Source: Rugalucina vietnamica (Eukaryota; Mollusca; Bivalvia; Lucinida; Lucinidae). From it: a DNA stretch of 64,000 nt. Positions 51,035 to 63,553 of this stretch are shown here, piece by piece; within the stretch, counting starts at the first letter, position 1, and every line of letters begins with the position of its first letter. A model generated the notes under the pieces. That model saw nothing but the letters and a program-made list of their open reading frames with translations, was not told the DNA's origin and ran no database searches. Location: positions 28,481,621 through 28,545,620 of the forward strand of contig OZ024870.1 in NCBI GenBank assembly GCA_964017185.1. Direction: 5' to 3'. Made by a program: the position numbers and the translations under genes.

Positions 51035-52777
51035 CACGGGGACCCAACTGTTAATCGTGATTATTGATGCGACGTGGAATGTTAATGCATGCTATTATGA
51101 AGTTTCGTATGCGTCGGCGAGTTCGTTACGAATGCGACGCTCCACATCCTCTGTCCTTGGACGGTAAGTACCACATGTTTTGCTCTCGTGAAAATAAACA
51201 AAGCCGAATTTACAAAATCGGCGTTCACTATGATCTGCAAAAATCTTCTATGTTCCCACTTGAAGTCAATTGGAATACTTACGACACTTGTGTTTTTCAG
51301 CTAATGGTTTATAAAGTTGACAGGTAGATACAAGATTGCCACGAAAACTCATTACATTCTTAAAGTCCTTTTGTTTTTCTAATTCTTGACCGTAAACTAA
51401 GAAGTATAACACAGTCTTGTGGTGTCTTTATTGAAACATGTATCAAAATGGCTTTGTAAATGCACACTTATTTACTGAGCGTGAAAAATAGTAAGATAAG
51501 CATCTTTCGTATGCATCGTAGATTTTGTTAAAATTTAATATGCGACACAGAAATGCATCGTGGAAGATTGAGACCGATGAAGCAGTAAAATAAGATAGCA
51601 AATGTTACGATATGGAGACAGTGATGCATTTTCTTCAATTAATATTTTCTAGATACATGTTTAAGGGGTCAAGCATGTTTTTATACTGTATTAACATTTG
51701 CAGAGGCTGGAGAAAGTTGTTTTAGCCTGAGGCCGAGGGCTCAAAGGGCTCCCGAAAGACTCTTCTAGTTGCTATAAAATAACCATAGTGATCGCTGTTC
51801 TTGTACAACACACCATTCCCATGGAAAGCTGATTGACAACCGCACCTAAAACTCGCACAAATCCCTTTAATTTTTTTTTCTCTCCCCCCCCCCCCCCCCC
51901 CCACCCCCGCTTATCAAAATGCATGGAGCCACCGATATTAAATGAGCAAATAATACTTGGTTTAGCCTTAGTGGCTATTTAATGTTAGAAAACATATTAC
52001 CTATGTCACTGATATGCCCGAAAGTGATTTGCTGTTTCGAGGCAAGAAGTCACTCTAATATTGACAAAGCTATATCAGAAAACCACTCTGTGACCTCATT
52101 CAAAATAAAAGTGGCACATGCTTTGAAGCTCGCTCAACGAAGTACATGTAGTACAAGGAAAAAATACGCCATGCAATATTGCGCTTGATAAAGGCGCAAG
52201 TTATGCTTCTGCGTTGACGTAAATAACTTTTGTAAGAGCACAACAAAATGCTAATTCTTCCATGACTCATTCTAGTAACGTATCTTCATCTTCGATGCAT
52301 ACAAAGGATACTTATCTTACTATTTTTCACGCTCAGTAGATAAATGTGCATTTACAACGCCATTTTGATACATATTTCAATAAAGACACCGATAGGACTG
52401 TGTTATACTTCTTAGTTTACGACCAAGAATTAGAAAAACAAAAGGACTTTAAGAATGTAATGTGTATTCGTGGCAATCTTGTATCTACCTGTCAACTTTA
52501 TAAACCATTAGCTCAAAAACACAAGTGCCGTAAGTATTCCAGTTGACTTCAAGTGGAAATATAGAAGAATTTTGAAGATCATAGTGGACGCCGATTTTGT
52601 AAACTGGGCTTTGTTTATTTTCACGCGAGCAAAACATGTGGTACTTACCGTCCAAGGACAGAGGATGTGGAACGTCGCATTCGTAACGAACTCGCCGACG
52701 CATACGAAACTTCATAATGGCATGCATTAACATTCCACGTCGCATCAATAATCACGATTAACAGTTGGGTCCCCGTG
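51035..52777. mobile_element. 1.74 kb element with ~490-bp inverted arms
   Basis: Ends CACGGGGACCCAACTG and CAGTTGGGTCCCCGTG, flanked by TATAT on both sides (51030-51034 and 52778-52782). Arms run to about 51520 and from about 52280 and are roughly 95% alike. Each arm carries the same 87-codon frame (51064-51327 plus; 52485-52748 minus) starting MMRRGML, with a GTAAGT just after LSLDG. The middle, 51520-52280, is not repeated and holds a C run at 51885-51902. Confidence 0.82.
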
Positions 52778-52989
52778 TATATACAATGGCTTTCCAGAAA
52801 AATGAAATACTGAGCCAAAAGACTTCTTATTTTCAGTACGTCTGCATGAAGTGCATAGAGCTATTCTAGACACTTCGGTTGTCCATGTTCTCATGCGCAT
52901 GCGCGTTCCCGTACATATGCGTGTCACACTTGCGTTCAAGTTTAATAGAAGTCCATAACTTGACAGATACTGACCTGAAAGCATTAATT

Positions 52990-53404
52990 ATTGGACAATA
53001 GGTACCTAGTAGAGTTGGATTTCTTTTCATAGCATCGGGTCTAAGGGTCCATGCTCCGGGATGGGGCTAGAGGTTAAAATCTGGAACCTTCGAAATTGAT
53101 TTTTCTCTGTTAAAATTTTCTAGAAGTCTAAATATTGACAACCCCTTATCCGAAAGTAGTGATACATGGACCGTTGGTGCGCGGAAGTGTTGGTTTTTAC
53201 TTCATGATATCAAAGCCCGCCCTGAGTCCTTGCTTGGGGTTAGGCGAAAGGTTCAAATCTAGTATACCATTGAAATTGACTTTTCTGTGTTAAGGTGTCT
53301 AGAAGTCTATGCATTGAAAACCAATTATAATGCAGCATTCATAGTAGGGATGTTGGTACCATGTAGGGTTGGTTGCATTTCAGTTCATGGCATCGGATCA
53401 CTAG
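52990..53404. repeat. ~190-bp tandem repeat, left part
   Basis: Two diverged units share CATCGG-T, GGGGCTAGAGGTTAAAATCT, ATTGA-TTTT-T-TGTTAA and TCTAGAAGTCTA. The array resumes at 57445 after the inserted element. Confidence 0.7.
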
Positions 53405-54009
53405 CACCGCGTCCAATCGAAACGCCGGACGAACGGTCGAAATGCCGGATCTGCGTTATTTTAACTCCGGATTGCGGTAGTTTCCGCTGGATTCGCCGCC
53501 ATTTTCGAAGGAAATTTTTTCGACCAGGTAACAAAATCGTTTATTATAAATATTAAAAGAGTTTATGTCAACGTAAGCACTAGCCTGTTCGGATCTACAT
53601 ACATGTCTCTAACCGCCGTTTGTTCTGCTGATGCATAAGCTCCGCTAGTATATGCAAACATTCGAGGAGATTTTTGTTTTCCATGTTCGGCCATACGCTA
53701 AAATAGTGTTCGCCCCAAAAAGTTTCGTACTATTGTCATTTTCTTCAAGGTATGGACAAACTGCTAGTTGATTTTGCATTTGTACATGAGACTATATCGT
53801 AAGAAGCCAGTTGCTCGTGATTTTTTGCCCGAACAAGCGTTCGTTTCAATAAAATACCGCAAAATCAAAGTAACGCCGGATAATACGGCAAGGCTGAGTT
53901 TTCAAACTTGGTAATTACGTATTTGCATAGATGTCTAGTACGGAAGTGGAATGCTTATTTTTTAGCACAATCACTTACCACTTGCAATCGGTTATCATAA
54001 CCACAGCGT

Positions 54010-54990
54010 TCCTGTGCAAATAAAAATAAAACAAATCCTTTAAGAGCAGTGAGCATATTAATGAAACAAGGGATAGGCCAAGTCTTTCTGCAGAATTATA
54101 CAAACAATTATTAATGGGCAGCCGCATAAGAAAACCAATAGCATGCATAGGCTAAAATAAAGGCGCAGAACAACTGTGCAGTAACTGAAATGACTATCTC
54201 CTAGGCTGCTTCTGTGACTGCATATGTCGGACCTGGTCAGAAACCCAAATTGGTTTCCTCACACAACGGCCCATTTGATTATTATGATTTTCAATGCCGG
54301 GAACAGTAATTTGACAGACCTAGAGAGAAAAAGTCTGCCCCAGGAGAATTGGGTTTGGTACAGAATCTGCGCCATCAGCTCCATCTAGAGGCGCACTTAC
54401 CGTCCGACAGTTTCATCGCAGAGATGAATAGGAAATTATTGGAGAAAAAAGGCTCGGAAAGTGAACAGATACATGTATATAGACCAGCGGAGTTATATAG
54501 TTTGTGTTGAAACAAAGGGCAATTTATTGAAGTAGTGCTCGACAATTGGTATGCAATTAGGCGACTGACGTTTTTGTGTAATTGCCTCCTTATTAGCATG
54601 TTTTGTGGCTGAATATTCCAGTCAACAGCAATGATCATGTCTGGACAATTCTTCCATACATCATTGAAACGTACATGGAAAGCCTACCATCAAATTTCCG
54701 ACCAATGCCGACACATTCCGGGCTGAAATGGTACAGGGGAATACTAGATGCTTGAAATTATGTAGATTGGATTGTACTATCATGGGCGCAATATAAGCTG
54801 CAAAAAGTGCACCAGGTTGAGAATCTGGCTAATATTTAAACACAAAGAAAATAATTGACAATTTATTTGTAAATCATATAAAACGTAAAAAACACTAGAT
54901 CACTGAAGTCACTGAAGAGGCTTAAATAGCCGAAACCACGGTATGGCACATCCCCTTTCACATTAATATGTTCACTGCTCTTAAAGGATC
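54010..54990. repeat. inverted repeat inside the 4 kb element
   Basis: CCTTTAAGAGCAGTGAGCAT at 54038 faces ATGTTCACTGCTCTTAAAGG at 54967. Between them lie a decayed MITE A copy (54117-54275) and a partial one (54680-54790). Confidence 0.6.
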
Positions 54991-55046
54991 TCAGTTTTAT
55001 TTTTATGTATTTAAAACAGAACCAGAAAGGTAAAATAATGATTTTA

Positions 55047-55150
55047 TGAGCCGCGCCATGGGGAAACTTGATTATCGCTATAAGAAAACTAATGCGTACA
55101 TCAGCTATGCAGTAACTGCTGATTGGCGCCTATATTTTCGCTACCTAGAT
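55047..55150. repeat. partial MITE family A
   Basis: GAGCCGCGCCATGGGGAAAC and CAGCTATGCAGTAACTGCTG-TTGGCGCC keep the hairpin but only one end. Confidence 0.65.
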
Positions 55151-55432
55151 GGTACATACCATACAAGTACATTGATTGGGTGCATCCATATCTGCAAATA
55201 TATTGCATCAACACAATGTTTTACTGACCCCGACCCAGTTAGCGTAGATATATGTCACAGATTTACCGTTAGAAATATAAACGGAATGCATTCATTTTTT
55301 TTTCCTCAATCAAGTGAATTAAATAACAAAACCGGATCAACAGCTAATGTCTACGTATTCATATAGTTCATTTACAGCAAAACATCAACAGATGTGGGGT
55401 GGAAGGACGAAATACAATCTATGAAAATGACT

Positions 55433-56095
55433 CATGGGGAGCTTATAATATGTTTCTCAAGCCGGCGTCCGTCCGTCTGTCCATATTTTCAATGACCTTC
55501 ATATAACCTAGGTTACATGACCAAGATGGCCGCCATGCCTATATATGGTAAAACCCTTTAAATCTTCTTCTCAAGAACTGGATGACCGATTTCGCGAAAC
55601 TTGGCATGAACAAAGACGACTTAAGAACAACAAAATAAATCATGACACTACGTTGACCTTGACCTATTTTATGGTAAGGTCATCATTGGTCACCTATGCA
55701 CATATGAATGGGGAAACTTTTAAAATGACTTTTAAAGGAAAATCTTGCATGAAATGGGCAGTAGGACTGAATATCAATGAGTCTGTAAACAATTGGAACT
55801 CAGGGGTTCATCTGCCCCCACCCCGGGGCGGGGCAATATACATGTATAAAGGGTCATTGATGAGGCTTGAGTAGCCGAAACCGCGGTCTGACCCACCCTT
55901 TTTTCAGTAATATGTTCACTGCTTTTTTTTCATAATATTAAAACCTCTTCTCCCCTGAAACAGTTTGGCCAATCAAAGCCAAATCTTATATGAAACATCT
56001 ATAGGAAGGTGGACCAACACATGTATTAAAATCCATTTCACCTGACCAAGATGACCATCATGCCCATATAATGTAAAACCCCCAACTTTCCTTAC
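55433..56095. repeat. family C fragments
   Basis: GAGCTTATAA, GTCCGTCCGTC, AAGATGGCCGCCATGCC, TTGACCTTGACCTATTTTATGG and GGCCAATCAAAGCC, read in reverse relative to 35140-37087. Confidence 0.65.
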
Positions 56096-57444
56096 TCTCA
56101 TGTTAGCGACCGCTCCCCTTGGGCTACAAGCAGTATTAAAAGAGAAAAGAATTCTTAATTCGATATCACCATCTGACATTCCTGGCTTCTGTGTAACCCC
56201 TCTGAAAGTTCTCAATGCTTCCAAAGGATATAACCTTAATAATTTCATTTGTTGTTCAGAGGCCTTAGGCTGTCAATATTAACACAGAAAAACACCATAG
56301 TATGCACTCAGATTGGTCAAAATCTTAGACGAACTTGCTGCTAGAAGCATATTTTTATTCATATACAAATATCAGAGAGTGGGGAAAACACAAAAATAAA
56401 TGATTTTAAATCTTACTTTTTTTCACTTTCTAGATAATAACGGCCGGTCGGGTTTTAGATAATTACGGTCGGTCGGGATCAATAGACAGAAAAAAATCTG
56501 TCCTAAATGCATTTGACCTGTAGACCAACATTTTCGGTCATATGGTAACTAATAGCACTCAATTTACTCGACTGGGCAAATATAGGCAAAATTTTGTCAT
56601 ATTTCTGACGGTAAATTTGTTGTAGGGGTACTATAAAAGAGACCGACCTAAACAGAAGTAACTTTCCATAATCGATCGAAGTATTGAGGAAACCTGTTTT
56701 ATGGTCACTGCATACTTCCAAAACACGATCCAGTATCTTGCCTCTTCAATTCAGACTTAAAACCTTAAAACAAGTCAAAGATCAGCCATCCTCAATGATG
56801 ACAACCGAACGTCAAACTAATTTCTGGAGGTCAGAGTCAGAAAGCAAAATTCTCATTTCCATGAAAGTGATGCTGCACAAAAATGAGCATTCCACTTGCT
56901 AACTAGACCTTACAAGACATTAATCTATGCAAATACTTGCCGAGTTTGAAAACTCAGATTGCCGTATTATCCGGCGTTACTTTGATTTTGCGGTATTTTC
57001 TTGAAACGTACGCTTGTTCGGGTAAAAAACCACGAGCAATTGGCTTCTTACGATATAGTCTCATGAACAAATGCAAAATCAACCAGTAGTTTGTCAATAC
57101 TTTGAAGAAAATGACAATAGTACGAAACTTTTTGGGGCGAACACTATTTTAGCGTATGGCCGAACATGGAAAACAAAAATCTCCTCGAATGTTTGCATAT
57201 CCTAGCGCAGCTTTTGCATCAGCAAAATAATCGGCGGTTAGAGACATGTATGTAGATCCGAACAGGCTAGTGCTACGTTGACATAAACTCTTTTAATATT
57301 TATAATAAACGTTTTTGTTACCTGGTCGAAAAAAAATCCTTCGAAAATGGCGGCGAATCCAGTGGAAACTACCGCAATCCGGAGTTAAAATAACGCAGAT
57401 CCGGCATTTCGACCGTTCGTCCGGCGTTCCGATTGGACGCGGTG

Positions 57445-58160
57445 ACTAGGTTCATGCCTGGTGGTGGGGCTAGAGGTTAAAAGCTATATAGAACACTGTA
57501 AAATTGGATGTATTGGTGAGTAGCTTTTAAAAAGAGACCATATCTTGACAACAAAGTGTCATAAAGCATTCATACTTCCTGAACTTTAGGCTCAATGACA
57601 TCGGACCACTGGGTCCGAGCCAGGGCTTTCTAGAACACCCTAAAATATTGTTTTTCTTTTTATTTCTAAATAAAAACAACTTAGAAAGATTGTCAGTCGT
57701 AAACCTTTTAATTTGTGACACTAACTTGTGTGTCACGAAGTTAAAGCTGGGTTGACCTAATGTCCATAGCCCAGTGATTTTGCCTTATATCTTGACACTC
57801 AATTAGTATATGAGCATACTTTTTACACCATATGAGTAAATATTCCCACAGAAGATATAGGTCACTGTGACCTAATTTCATGATTCAGTGATTTTACATT
57901 ATCTCATCACTTATTTAGTATATGAGCTTACGTCTTTCAAAATATGAGTGAATATGACCAGACCTTGAGCCAAAAAAATAAAGATCAATGTGACTTAATT
58001 TCATGGTTCATAAGTTATTGAACCATGAAATATGGTCAGGGAGACCTATATATCTCGACATATATTTGGTATATGATCATACTTTTTCACATTATGAGTG
58101 AATATGACTAGACCTTCGACTCAAAGTACTTATAGGTCACTGCGACCTAATTTTGTGATT
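57445..58160. repeat. two tandem repeats
   Basis: 57445-57620 continues the ~190-bp repeat of 52990-53404. 57740-58160 is a roughly 130-bp repeat with GGTCACTGTGACCTAATTTC, ATGATTCAGTGATTTT and ATATGAGTGAATATGACCAG. Confidence 0.65.
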
Positions 58161-58264
58161 CAGTAAAGGCAAAAAGATATATGAGCATGATGCTTTGGTC
58201 CTACCGTCTGACAGGAGCAGTCGAGCAAGCTGTCATGCGACAGCATTTTTTTATTTTATTTATT

Positions 58265-58995
58265 TATATAGTCTATTGGTTTCAGAGAAGAAGATTTTTG
58301 AAGGGTTTTTACCATACATGGGCATGGCAGCCATCTTTGTCATGTGACCTACATTATTTATATACACATTGATTCCCCCATTCTATAGATGCTTCACATA
58401 AAATTTGGCTTTGATTGGCCAAGCGGTTTCAGAGGAGAAGACGTTTGAATATTATGGAAATATACATGTATATTGCCCCGGGGTGGGGGCACATGAGCCC
58501 CTGGGGTCCAATTTTTTTCAGAATCATTAATATTCAGTCCTACTGCCCATTTCCTGCAAGACTCACTTCAAATGACATTTTAAAAGTTTTCCCCATTCAA
58601 ATGCATTGGCGACCTATGTTGACCTTGCCGTAAAATAGGTCAAGGTCATCACAGGGTCATGATTGATATACACATTGTAGTGCTTGAGCCATTAATGCTT
58701 CATGCCAAGTTTCGTTCAATTCAGTCCACCGGTTCTGGAGAAGAAGATTTTTGAAGGGTTTTTACCATATATGGGCATGGTGGCCATCTTAGTCATGTGA
58801 CCTGAATTTCTTATATAAACATTGGTTCCCCCTTCCTATTGATGCTTCATATAAAATTTGGCTTTGATTGGCCTAGCGGTTTCAGAGGAGAAGATCTTTG
58901 AAATTGTGGACGGACGGACGGACGACGGACGGACGGACGCCGGATCATGGCCATCCTATAAGCTCACCTTGTAAGCCTAACGGCTCAGGTGAGCT
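58265..58995. repeat. family C element
   Basis: TTTCAGAGAAGAAGATTTTT onward, ending GGCTCAGGTGAGCTAAAAA, with a GGACGGACGG microsatellite near 58910-58940. Confidence 0.75.
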
Positions 58996-59169
58996 AAAAA
59001 TGCACTGGAGTTGATGCAGCAAAACCATATCTCAAATTGATGATAAAAATCCACGACAAGTCGTTCAGTTTTCAATTCTATGCTACCGGAGAGTGAAATG
59101 ACGTTGTGATATACGTGGGTGTCCAAGAAGTAATGCAGACACGTATTTCTCAATATAATCCTTTGACAG

Positions 59170-59794
59170 ATAATGACGCCCACGGGACGGGGCCTGTATA
59201 GGGCTCAGGAGCATGGTTGATAGGATTTATAACGAGGATTACTATTTATTGCTACACACAAGTTATAATGCACCAGTCATTTGTATCTCCCCTGGGGCCG
59301 GAAAATAGCGGGTCTTTTAACTATTCAATTTTTAAAGCCCCGCTAAAAGCCCGGCACTGCGGGGTCAATTTTGTGGTAAAATCCCTGCTAAAAGCCCCGG
59401 CTCCCCGGAGGCTGACCATAATGTGGAACAGCAGCTGAGAGTTGTTCTGATGAAACTGAAATATGTGAGAGGGGCTTTGATTTATGCGTGTAAAAGTACA
59501 GGTACATTTGCAAATTAAATATGGACCATAAAAGTAATGAAATGAGTGGTAGGATTTATGTATGCCTAATTATAATATTGCTGCAAACAAAACATACAAG
59601 CTTTGGGTATTGCGGCTTCAAAGAAGAAGATTTTCTCTTTTTAAGACTATGGCAGATAACCACACCCCAGGGTGTGGTCTGTATGAACCATAGGGGCACT
59701 GATGGCAGGATTTGCAAAGAGGGTCATTATACATGGCTACACATAAAATGTAAATGCTCTGGCTGGCCCTTGTGGTTCAGAGAAGATTTTTTGT

Positions 59795-59828
<34 letters not shown>

Positions 59829-60165
59829 TTGTTGTTGTTGTTGTTGTTGTTTTCGATTGTAAGGCTAAGGTAGCTCCATATAACAATGCTGCATACCAAA
59901 TATTGAAGCTTTTGGTTTTGTAGTTTCAGAGTTTATTTATACCAAATAATGACGCCCTGGGGTGGGGGCTGTATGGGCCCTAGGTGCATGGCTGGTAGGA
60001 TTTGTAAAGAGGAGTGATCTACATTGCTACACACACAACATTAAATCTCTGGGTCTTGTTGTTTCGGAGAAGGAGATTTTTTTATGTTTTTCCATTGTTA
60101 ATCTAGGGGAGCTATATGTTGTCATGGAAACCAGAGTTAATGTAGTTCAGTTAAGGTAACTGAGT
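59170..60165. repeat. three diverged ~200-bp tandem units with an inserted family F copy
   Basis: Units near 59170-59262, 59660-59880 and 59950-60160 share GGG-CTGTATGGGC, ATGGCTGGTAGGATTT and CATTGCTACACACA. Family F lies at 59263-59420. A T run and (GTT)n microsatellite occupy 59797-59852. Confidence 0.65.
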
Positions 60166-60485
60166 GGCCACCTATTGGGAAAATAGCTGCTCGTTCGGCT
60201 TACGATATGTTTTCATGGTTTAAGGTAAAGAACCATAAAAATGCTGATCCATAGATTTTTTTTATTTTTTGATATTTTAGAGAAAACATTTATATCTATC
60301 GATTCGTGAAATAAAAAAACATGGTTACCAGGTTGGTTTTCCTGCAAATCGCTCCCCTAAAATGGTTAAAATAGCCTTTATTTGTACGTGACGTAATGGG
60401 AAAGTAATAAAAACGCGTCGCTTTTTGCACATGCGCGCCGTTTACAAGAGAACTTATCCATAGAATTTTTTTAAAAACTAAAAAG

Positions 60486-61372
60486 GCGATCGCTACTGAC
60501 AGCCGGCTGTCAATAGCGAAAGTTCGCTACTGACAGCCGGCTGTCAATAGCGAATGTTCGCTATTGACAGCCAGCTACACATTTTCATATATATTAATGT
60601 GCATAAGTTTATTTCTCTATATCTAAAATATAATGGTTTCATAAATCCTTGTAACAATCAACCCCATGGGAGTCAAACACATCACAAGGAAAACGAATAA
60701 CTTGAAATTCAGTATTTATTATTTTCATTATCAAAATATAAAATATTCTGTCAGAGCTACATCAGTATATTGTTATCACATTCATTATTGAAGTGCTAAT
60801 GATTTATACAGTCATTTATTTATATACAAATTTATTAATTTATTAGATTACCCAGCAGTTTATTCTGAAAAAGATGTAGAAACATGATGTTATGAACATT
60901 TGTACAGCACTGAGGCACGGACAAAATTTCAAATTGTATTCAAAAAGATAAACTTTTATCCATTTTCTGCAAGTTTATAACCATTTTAATCACTTTATAT
61001 CAGTATTCCTCCATCTTATGCATAAATGTCTGAATAAAGTAGTTTTAAAGTCGAGATCATAGTCAGAATCTATCACATGCTAGAGTTTCAACAAGATTAT
61101 CAAGATATGATCCAGCATGAAAATTATACATTTTGTATCCAATTTATGAAGAAATCTGTAATTTTGATGATTTTTTGCTTCCCAGCAGATATAAAATGTT
61201 TAAATTATCTTGTTTTTGATAAAAACAAAGCACATTCAAAATCTGCAGGAATTTTACATTTTGGAGATTTTTCCAAGATCTGATATTTATTTCATCCCAA
61301 TAAGTGTTATCCCCGGTATGAATTATTCCCCAGTAAGGCCTAAATGTGTGTGGACTTAGCCCCCGGGGGGGC

Positions 61373-61404
<32 letters not shown>

Positions 61405-62789
61405 TCCCTGGTAAGCAGTGTACCGATGCGTGATCAAAGGATTGTTGAACATACCCTAAACAGTGTGATCGACATTTAAAATTTGACCCCCCTTTTCACT
61501 GTGTTTGCTTTAAAATGTGACCCTTTCCACTGTGTCCCGTCAAAAAGTACCCCTTTCCACTGTAGTCAACTAAAACACTGGAATGCAATAATTCTTTTAT
61601 AACCACGTGAAGATGCTATATGTGTAATATGCAAACAATCTGCCTGATGGCTTCAGAGAATTAATTTTAAAATATAGACAGACTACAGTAGCGGAAGATG
61701 GATGCCAGGTACCTGCCTATCCTATAAGATCACCTTTGAGACTTTGGCTCTGTTGGGTTAAAATGCTTAAAAATATGGAACTGATATGATCATAAACAAA
61801 CATTTGGTCATGCAATCAATACATGAAATAGCTAAAGTTACAAATAGGCAACATACAGGTACAATAAGAAAAGATGGTAAACCTTAAAATGCACATACAA
61901 AAGAAATTGTCATCACTGAAACGAGAAACAGACTAACCACAGAGGAAGTATCGCCTTGGAACTGTCAGTAATAAAGTATTTGGGGTTTAAATTGCTTCGG
62001 GGCTTCAGCATCTGAATTTGTTCAAATGTACACAGAAAATTGACACAAATATATATGAAATAATGGTTGGTTGGTTAATTTTGTGTTTTGTCCCACTAAA
62101 CAGCTAAGGTAATATGGCGATAGGAAATTAGTTAAAGTCTTGTACGAAAAACTGGAGAAGCCTGGAATTGACCCCTGGTTTACAAGGCAAGCAACTTTCC
62201 CACTACACCACTAGGCTTCTATACATACTTGAAATAAATCTTGATATAGTAGATAAATACCAAGCACTTACATATAGCAAGCATTATGGAGAGCAGGGTA
62301 CAAAAGACAAGATTTAATACAAACCATTTTTATTTGTATGAACTACTCAATTAGCAGAAACAATATTTTCTATTGAAGCAACACACATTGTTGAACAGAA
62401 AGGGAAAATCATATCTTATCCCTCAGGTTTTAGACATTTTAGTCATTTCGGCCCAAAACATATCGGCCAAGGACGCCTCGGTCCACCCCTTTTCACAGCG
62501 TTTTAGCAGAATTGTAAAAAACATACCCTTTTTCCACAAAAACGACATTTTGCCTACCCTAAATGATGCTTACCAGGGAGTGCCCCCCCCCCCCCCCCGG
62601 GACTTAGCCATGACCCCTGTTTATGCTAGTCTGGAGGATTCAACTCACCTCAGTTTCCATTTCCAGGGCCAGAAACCTTTTTCCACAAAAACGACATTTT
62701 GCCTACCCTAAATGATGTCAGCGCTGCGCACTGCCCTTCTTGTTCTCATCGTTTTTATGATCACGCATCGGTACACTGCTTACCAGGGA

Positions 62790-62820
<31 letters not shown>

Positions 62821-63553
62821 GGGACTTAGCCATGACCCCTGTTTATGCTAGTCTGGAGGATTCAACTCACCTCAGTTTCCATTTCCAGGGCCAGAAAATT
62901 TAGTTTTAATCTCAGAATTATGACTTCTCAATAAGTGTTATCCCCGGTATGAATTATTCCTCAGTAAGGCATAAAATGTGTGTGAACTCAGCCATGACCT
63001 GTGTTTATTTCCTAGTCTGGATGATTCAACTCACCACAGGCATCATTTAAAGCCAGGAGTTCAAGTCTGACATGATACAGGTACAAATGGTACAAGAATA
63101 AATGACTTCTATAATGATTATAAAGAAATATTGATTTAGAATTTTAAAGATCTAGATTTTGGCCTTTTGTCCCAGTCACCTAACCCCATTTCCAGATCAA
63201 AAGACTAGTCCCTTGGATTTGATGGCATATATGGAATACAAGCCCTATATGTAGCCTACTTTTTCCAAGTATGCAGTTGTCAAAAGATGGACTTTATGAA
63301 ACATTAATATGAAGAGAGCGCCACATTCAAAAGATATTTCAGATTATTTTTATCTCTAGCCCTACCCCAGGTATGTACCATTTGGCATCATGTCACAGAC
63401 TATAAGCTAGAATCATAAGGTTTAAATGTTATTCATTTATCTGACAATATTGACATTAAATCTAAATCCACGTCAGAAACCAACAGATATAAATTTAATC
63501 AGAAATATATAGCTGGCTGTCAGTAGCGAACTTTCACTAATGACAGCCAGCTC
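60486..63553. mobile_element. inverted-repeat element with CTGACAGCCGGCTGTCA ends
   Basis: The left end has three copies of GACAGCC-GCTGTCAATAGCGAA and complements (60486-60575). The right end has GCTGGCTGTCAGTAGCGAAC and TGACAGCCAGCT (63511-63553). The interior is AT-rich. No transposase frame. No clear target duplication. Confidence 0.6.
61290..62990. repeat. repeat block with long G/C runs
   Basis: CACTCCCTGGTAAGCAGTG-ACC with a preceding G run (61364-61401) faces GGTACACTGCTTACCAGGGA with a C run (62795-62820). The unit TACCAGGGAGTGCCCCC...ACTTAGCCATGACCCCTG is repeated at 62570-62670 and 62780-62900. A SINE on the minus strand lies at about 62070-62222 (tRNA-like GTAGTGGGAAAGTTGC). Confidence 0.6.

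Larger units (their letters stand above)
53405..57444. mobile_element. 4.04 kb element with ~530-bp inverted arms and ACTAG target duplication
   Basis: Ends CACCGCGTCCAATCG and CGATTGGACGCGGTG (allowing one change), with arms 53405-53935 and 56930-57444. ACTAG is on both sides (53400-53404 and 57445-57449). Joining the flanks restores the unit structure of the surrounding tandem repeat, as at 53030-53080. The CAC ends and 5-bp duplication are shared by Transib and RAG-like transposons, but no transposase is recognisable, so this is only a hint. The interior is a patchwork of MITE A fragments and family C pieces. Confidence 0.85.

Noticed and set aside
53981..54015. Minus-strand 33-nt segment with good acceptor and GTAAGT donor as a PDCD11 exon
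   Set aside because: The peptide does not fit the S1 sequence expected upstream, and it lies inside the 53405-57444 element near an inverted repeat.
54375..54638. Minus-strand open frame ending at a GTAAGT donor near 54400 as an upstream exon
   Set aside because: No S1-like sequence and it lies inside the 4 kb element.
56100..56282. Plus-strand open frame with protein-like composition
   Set aside because: Short, no recognisable family, adjacent to family C fragments; not enough to call a gene.
59521..59862. 113-codon open frame ending in Phe and Cys runs
   Set aside because: The end is the T run and GTT microsatellite; the start lies in a tandem repeat.
61144..61452. Open frame with a proline run
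   Set aside because: The prolines come from the G run at 61364-61401 read on the minus strand.
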